Of a DNA stretch of 64,000 nt, positions 59,958 through 64,000 are shown piece by piece; positions within the stretch are counted from its first letter, which is position 1; each line of letters opens with the position of its first letter. Origin of the DNA: Pedobacter sp. (GTDB lineage Bacteria; Bacteroidota; Bacteroidia; Sphingobacteriales; Sphingobacteriaceae). A program made the translations under genes and the position numbers. Below the pieces are notes generated by a model, which had not been told where the DNA came from, searched no databases, and worked only from the letters and a program-made list of their open reading frames with translations. The stretch is from assembly GCA_031119475.1 (NCBI GenBank), contig JAVHXV010000004.1:174511-238510 (forward strand). The letters run 5' to 3'.

Positions 59958-61733
59958 ATGGACTTCAATTTTAACGTCTACTCAATTGTTCTTTTGGCCT
60001 GTGGATCGGCCACCGTCATCTTGTCTAACTATATCTATAGCAGAGGTGGCATTGCTGTAAGGTGGTTTGTGCTCATGATGTTGGCCAATGCGATCTGGTC
60101 AATTACCTATGCACTCGAACTGGCCAGTTCAGACCTTGAACAGATTAAGCTATTTATTAACCTGGAGTACATCGGGGTAGTCATCCTTCCTTTAACCTGG
60201 TTCTTTTTCTGTCTTCATTTTAGTGATAAGGAATGTTGGTACAAAAAGCCCAGGAATTTTGTGCTGGTTACCCTTATTCCCATTATTACCCTGGCTTTGG
60301 TGTGGACGAACGACCAGCATCACCTGATGTACACCAGAATGGCTGTAGCACTCAACGGACCCTTTCCATTGGCAGACCATACTCCGGGAATTTGGTATTA
60401 TGTTTTTGTAGGATATTTCTATGTTGTACTGGCCTGTGGATGTTACCTGCTGATCAACAAATTCAGGTTGTCGGATGCCATCTATAAAAAACAGAACATC
60501 AGCATCCTGATCGCTGCTTTTATTCCCTGGGTCGCCAATGTTTTCAGTTTGCTCGGCTTGAAACCTTTAGGATATGTGGACATTACGCCTTATGGGTTTA
60601 TCCTCACTACTTTTTTCATCCTGATTGCCATTTATCGTTTTAAATTGTTCGACATTCTGCCCATTGCACGCGAAAAGGTGCTCGAGCTGATGCAGGATGG
60701 ATTCCTTGTCTTAGACGAACGGGACAGGATCATCGATTACAACAGGGCCATCCGTAAATACGTGGCTTTCCGCAAAAACAAGCGCCTGATCGGGATGTCG
60801 GTATTGGATTTCTTCCCCCAGCAACAACAATTAAAGGAAAAATTAAAGCGGCATGAGCCTGGCAAAATTGAGCTGACACTCCAGCTCAACCAAAAGGAAG
60901 TCTTTCTGGAAGTCGACATGTTATTCTTGCACGACAATAATTTCCACAATAATTTCAGCATCTTAAAGTTCCAGGATCTGACGCATTTTAAAAAGGATGC
61001 CATCCGTACCCGCGAACAGGCCCAGGAACTGGCCAAGCTCAACCAGCTAAAAGATAGGATTTTTTCGATCATTGCCCATGACCTTAGGGGGCCTCTTGTT
61101 AACTTATCTGAAGTGTTAAAGATGATTTCCAATGGGCAGATCACAGCCGAAGAATTTGAAGGTCTTGCCCCTACCATGAGCAAGGACATCATTTACACCA
61201 CAGACCTCTTGGAGAATATCCTACACTGGTCGAGGAGCCAACTGGAAGGATTTGGCATTAAAAAAGAGTACTTCAACCTCCGTAACCTGATCATCAATGA
61301 AATTAATTACCATTTGCCTGCCGCAACCTTAAAAAAGATCAGGATTGTACACGATGTATTCCCCGGAGAAATGGTCTATGCAGACATGTTGATGATCCAG
61401 ATTGTTATCCGGAACATCATTAACAATGCCATTAAATTTTGCAATGCCGACAGTGAGATCCACATTACCGCTGCCTATCAGAAAGCCGGCGCCATGTTGG
61501 TCTGCATCCAGGATAATGGCGTTGGTATCCCATCACACATCTTGGGAAAATTGTTTAAGGACGAAAATATCACCACCAGGGGCACATCAAACGAAAAGGG
61601 TACCGGACTAGGACTGATGGTCTGTAAGGATTTCATCAACCGCAACCACGGAGAAATTACAGTGAGCAGTACAGAAGGCAAGGGGGCTAAGTTTTGTTTT
61701 ACCCTGCCTACTTGCCCACATGAACAAAATTGA
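59958..61733 (+). CDS. Sensor histidine kinase with 7TM N-terminal domain
   Basis: A 591-residue kinase. An N-terminal region of seven membrane helices (about 5-225) of the histidine-kinase 7TM type, a PAS-like segment (about 235-345), HisKA with IIAHDLRGPLVNLSEV (about 371-386, His the phospho-acceptor) and an HATPase domain with NNAIKF, DNGVGIP and GTGLGLMVCKDFI. No response regulator is adjacent, so it is an orphan kinase; its ligand is unknown. Confidence 0.92.
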   Translation: MDFNFNVYSIVLLACGSATVILSNYIYSRGGIAVRWFVLMMLANAIWSITYALELASSDLEQIKLFINLEYIGVVILPLTWFFFCLHFSDKECWYKKPRNFVLVTLIPIITLALVWTNDQHHLMYTRMAVALNGPFPLADHTPGIWYYVFVGYFYVVLACGCYLLINKFRLSDAIYKKQNISILIAAFIPWVANVFSLLGLKPLGYVDITPYGFILTTFFILIAIYRFKLFDILPIAREKVLELMQDGFLVLDERDRIIDYNRAIRKYVAFRKNKRLIGMSVLDFFPQQQQLKEKLKRHEPGKIELTLQLNQKEVFLEVDMLFLHDNNFHNNFSILKFQDLTHFKKDAIRTREQAQELAKLNQLKDRIFSIIAHDLRGPLVNLSEVLKMISNGQITAEEFEGLAPTMSKDIIYTTDLLENILHWSRSQLEGFGIKKEYFNLRNLIINEINYHLPAATLKKIRIVHDVFPGEMVYADMLMIQIVIRNIINNAIKFCNADSEIHITAAYQKAGAMLVCIQDNGVGIPSHILGKLFKDENITTRGTSNEKGTGLGLMVCKDFINRNHGEITVSSTEGKGAKFCFTLPTCPHEQN

Positions 61734-61745
61734 TTGCAAATAGCA

Positions 61746-62039
61746 TTATTTGAGCGCCTCGATTGCCTGCTGCTCTTTTAAGGCATCAACATTGTTTTTG
61801 TTGCCGAAGTTGTCAGTTTTTTCTGCAAAATAAGCTAAGATTTCACTTATCGTATCCAAGTTTTCGGCCACACGCTGATGCATATCAGGAAGATCCTGCT
61901 CTAATTTTCTATCGCCCAATTCGATGTTATCGACTTCTATTTTGCCAATTTTTTGGATCAGTGCTTGTTGCGAGTGCTGAAAATCTTCCAGCTCCCTTAC
62001 GATCTTCTGCATTAAATCAAATTTTTTTACCGTATCCAT
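61746..62039 (-). CDS. Small coiled-coil protein of unknown function
   Basis: A 97-residue, mostly helical, highly charged protein (for example KIVRELEDFQHSQQALIQKI) without a signal peptide or recognisable family. It is convergent with the 7TM kinase gene, 12 nt apart. A regulatory partner of the kinase is possible but unsupported. Confidence 0.55.
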   Translation of the reverse strand: MDTVKKFDLMQKIVRELEDFQHSQQALIQKIGKIEVDNIELGDRKLEQDLPDMHQRVAENLDTISEILAYFAEKTDNFGNKNNVDALKEQQAIEALK

Positions 62040-62173
62040 ATGCTTAATTTTTAATAGGTTATCTTTCTGTGACTAACCAGTTTTCATGCCAAATGAGTTT
62101 ATATACTCCTTTTTGGAATATTGATTTGGAAATCTTTTAAATAACTAATAATTTAGTTATAAATTATGTTCAC

Positions 62174-63313
62174 ATGAAAAAACTGCTTTTTTATTTCGTA
62201 CTGTGCATAAACATCCAGTTTGCCAATGCACAAGGACCGGCGATCGATAAAGAAAGATTATTGGAGTTTTATCAAGATCAGCGTTATGCCGAGGCTGCCC
62301 AATATTTACAACAGATCTACGGAACAGGCTCATCAGATGTAAAGGTATTGGGACAACTTGCCTACTGTCATTTAATGTCTGGCCATCTTCCAGAAGCAGC
62401 ATTTTATTATCAAAAAATAGATTCGATCCAGCCAGGTACCTTATCTGTATATTTCAATCTTGCCAACATCTATTCCAAACGCGGCAATTATGTCCAGACC
62501 AGAAACTATCTGGAAAAGGTAATACAGATCGACTCGATGAACTTCAATGCGCTCAAACAGCTTCCCAACTTTATCGACAGCCTGGCTTTGCGGATGGTCT
62601 ATCTAAAAAAAGCAAATCTCATCCGGCCAACCGATGCAGATGTAGCTGCTGACCTTGCAGATGGCTATCGGAAGCAAAAAATGGCTGCCCAAGCCTATCA
62701 GGTCCTGCAGATAGCCATTGCGGCCGATACGGGCAATTTTGTACTTCAGCAACAACTCTTGCCCATTGCCAACGAACTTAAGAAATATCAGGAAGTGGTG
62801 ACCATCGGGACACGGCTATTGCGTAACGACCAAGATCCTAATGTATTGAAGGATGTGGGCATTGCCTATTTCAACCTTAAAAAATATGATCAATCGTTGC
62901 CACTTTTTAGTGCCATCGAAAAAATGGCAAAGCAGAACGAAACCATCCTCTATTACATGGCCTTGTGCTATCGGGAGCTGAAAGACTACGAAATGTCGAC
63001 CAAATATGCCGTGAAGACTATTGATGAAGGGATTTCACCCAATACCGCATTTTACTACCTGTTTTTGGGGAATATCCATGAAATGAAAGGCCAGAACAAC
63101 AGTGCAGCGGCAGCCTATAAAAAAGGGCTGACCTTTGGCCAGGATCGGCAGCTTTACTATCGCTTAGGCCTGTTGAATGATCTTAAATTCTCAAAGAAAT
63201 CGGCAGCGATAGGCTATTATCGGCTTTACCTGAAGAGCAAGCCTGATGCGGTCAAAGAAAAAGAACAGATCAATTATACCCAGGCAAGGATTGCGGCTTT
63301 ATCGAATAAGTAA
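62174..63313 (+). CDS. Secreted TPR-repeat protein
   Basis: A 379-residue periplasmic protein with a signal peptide (cleavage after ANA near 19) followed by about nine tetratricopeptide-like repeats (for example YAEAAQYLQQIYG, PDVAADLADGYR, ETILYYMALCYRELKDYEMSTKY). TPR arrays bind partner proteins. There is no enzymatic domain; the function is unknown. Confidence 0.87.
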   Translation: MKKLLFYFVLCINIQFANAQGPAIDKERLLEFYQDQRYAEAAQYLQQIYGTGSSDVKVLGQLAYCHLMSGHLPEAAFYYQKIDSIQPGTLSVYFNLANIYSKRGNYVQTRNYLEKVIQIDSMNFNALKQLPNFIDSLALRMVYLKKANLIRPTDADVAADLADGYRKQKMAAQAYQVLQIAIAADTGNFVLQQQLLPIANELKKYQEVVTIGTRLLRNDQDPNVLKDVGIAYFNLKKYDQSLPLFSAIEKMAKQNETILYYMALCYRELKDYEMSTKYAVKTIDEGISPNTAFYYLFLGNIHEMKGQNNSAAAAYKKGLTFGQDRQLYYRLGLLNDLKFSKKSAAIGYYRLYLKSKPDAVKEKEQINYTQARIAALSNK

Positions 63314-63353
63314 ATCCACCACTGATATAAAAAATCAGATTAATAAACGCTGA

Positions 63354-63812
63354 TTACAGGCTTTCGAAAATAGGTTTTACGTCGGTCCAAAATTCATCGA
63401 GCGCCATCATCCTTGGTTTAAGAAAAGAGATCAGCTGTGGCCAATTATCCGGATCGTAAACACTAACATCAACAAGTTCGATAGAAATCCGGCTTACATT
63501 AACCCCTTGCTCATTTTTTGTCTGTTCCTCCCAATTCCAATCTTCTCCTACGGTGTTTAGGAACAACGATCGGACAGTAAGAAATCTCTCGAAATAAAGC
63601 CTATTCATTTCTGGATCAGGATGGGCAATTTCAATCGCGACCATTGCTTTCCGTTGCTCTGCATTCATCTTAAAGAAGATGGATTTGACTCCCGTCTTGT
63701 AATTGATCCAATTGATCGGCAGCCCATCAGCAGATGGAATGGGCTTCATGTACTTGCCAAATGTAATCCAAAATTGCTGTCTGAGTTTCGAAGCTTCTTC
63801 CTTGCTGTACAT
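63354..63812 (-). CDS. DUF4268 domain protein
   Basis: A 152-residue protein matching DUF4268: KLRQQFWITFGKYM (about 10-23), then GVKSIFFKMNAEQRKAMVAIE and a WNWEE segment. The domain is found alone or in restriction-like contexts; its role is unclear. I start at ATG 63812 (MYSKEEASK); the 26 codons upstream are the translation of the GTTGTGG array. Confidence 0.82.
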   Translation of the reverse strand: MYSKEEASKLRQQFWITFGKYMKPIPSADGLPINWINYKTGVKSIFFKMNAEQRKAMVAIEIAHPDPEMNRLYFERFLTVRSLFLNTVGEDWNWEEQTKNEQGVNVSRISIELVDVSVYDPDNWPQLISFLKPRMMALDEFWTDVKPIFESL

Positions 63813-63819
63813 GATACAG

Positions 63820-63887
63820 GTTGCGAGTTGTGAGTTGTGGGTTGTAGGTTGTTGTTGTGGGTTGTGGGTTGTGGGTTGTGGGTGATT
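63820..63887. repeat. Heptamer array, GTTGTGG x9
   Basis: GTTGCGA, GTTGTGA, GTTGTGG, GTTGTAG, one slipped 6-mer, then four exact GTTGTGG units, just upstream of the DUF4268 gene. Confidence 0.88.
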
Positions 63888-63925
63888 CATCTTCTTTAAG
63901 AAAAGCTCCCCTTTTACTTTCTATG

Positions 63926-63943
63926 CCAAAGGCACCCCTTTGG
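63926..63943. repeat. Dispersed 18-bp hairpin element, copy 5 (perfect)
   Basis: CCAAAGG-CACC-CCTTTGG, a perfect 7-4-7 hairpin. It is flanked as copy 2 at 280-297 and is followed 4 nt later by the same TTTATAC array. Confidence 0.7.
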
Positions 63944-63945
63944 GG

Positions 63946-64000
<55 letters not shown>

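Overview
The window looks like a chromosomal segment of a Bacteroidota bacterium, most likely a Sphingobacteriaceae member (Pedobacter-like). The reasons are the gliding-type genes gldA, gldC, gldF and gldG, small outer-membrane barrel proteins, a reg_prop sensor kinase, families largely restricted to Bacteroidota (DUF3810, DUF2520, DUF4268, DUF6970), absence of Shine-Dalgarno-type leaders, and Bacteroidota-type -7 promoter boxes (TAnnTTTG) just upstream of many starts. I found no rRNA, tRNA, insertion sequence, prophage or CRISPR array.

Layout. 0-4.3 kb: the tail of dnaJ with a strong terminator, then an ABC-2 exporter pair, an SDR and a Ppx/GppA phosphatase. 4.4-15 kb (minus strand): maf, a Spy-like periplasmic protein, kdsC, iscX, ferredoxin, a DUF2520 protein, and a cytochrome c maturation set split in two (ccmB-ccmC-ccmD-like, and ccmE-ccmF), with glutamate dehydrogenase and msrA between the halves. 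15-23 kb: ogt, gldC, a DEAD-box helicase, dihydroorotase, a DUF3810 metallopeptidase-like protein and hscA. 23-34 kb: an AraC/VOC pair, a NarL-type two-component system, a DUF2339/DUF3999 pair, an FMN reductase and a zinc phospholipase/nuclease-like protein. 34-44 kb: DedA, dnaN, gldG, gldF, two barrel proteins, gldA, glyS, a lipoprotein, an ArsC-like protein and an NlpC/P60 endopeptidase. 44.7-47.1 kb: an LTA-synthase-like membrane transferase and GtrA. 47-56 kb: a phenylalanine/tyrosine catabolic region (phenylalanine hydroxylase, SDR, flavin reductase, fumarylacetoacetase family, homogentisate dioxygenase, 4-hydroxyphenylpyruvate dioxygenase) with a small toxin-antitoxin module inside it. 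56-64 kb: mixed genes, including a 38-residue membrane protein, a DUF6067/GH123_N-like domain without a catalytic domain, a 7TM histidine kinase, a TPR protein and a DUF4268 protein.

The most striking feature is not a gene. Many intergenic gaps carry a short tandem array with an exact 7-bp (sometimes 8-bp) period. Each locus has its own motif family (AACTNNN, NGCGNNN, GTTGAAN, TTTATAC, CTTTATT/CCTTACT, GCTTTNN, GTTGTGG, TCTTGGAC and others). The arrays often start inside or directly at stop codons, and sometimes run into the -7 box of the next gene. Several lie beside an 18-bp hairpin of the form CCNNAGG-N4-CCTNNGG. They resemble the heptameric STRR repeats known from cyanobacteria. In this window they create false N-terminal extensions on genes and shape real C-termini.

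Second theme: several genes (ccmB, pyrC, the DEAD-box gene, hscA, glyS, the antitoxin) have a perfect TAnnTTTG box only 3-7 nt upstream of the ATG, which predicts leaderless or nearly leaderless mRNAs. All functional calls are made from sequence reading alone; no database search was run.
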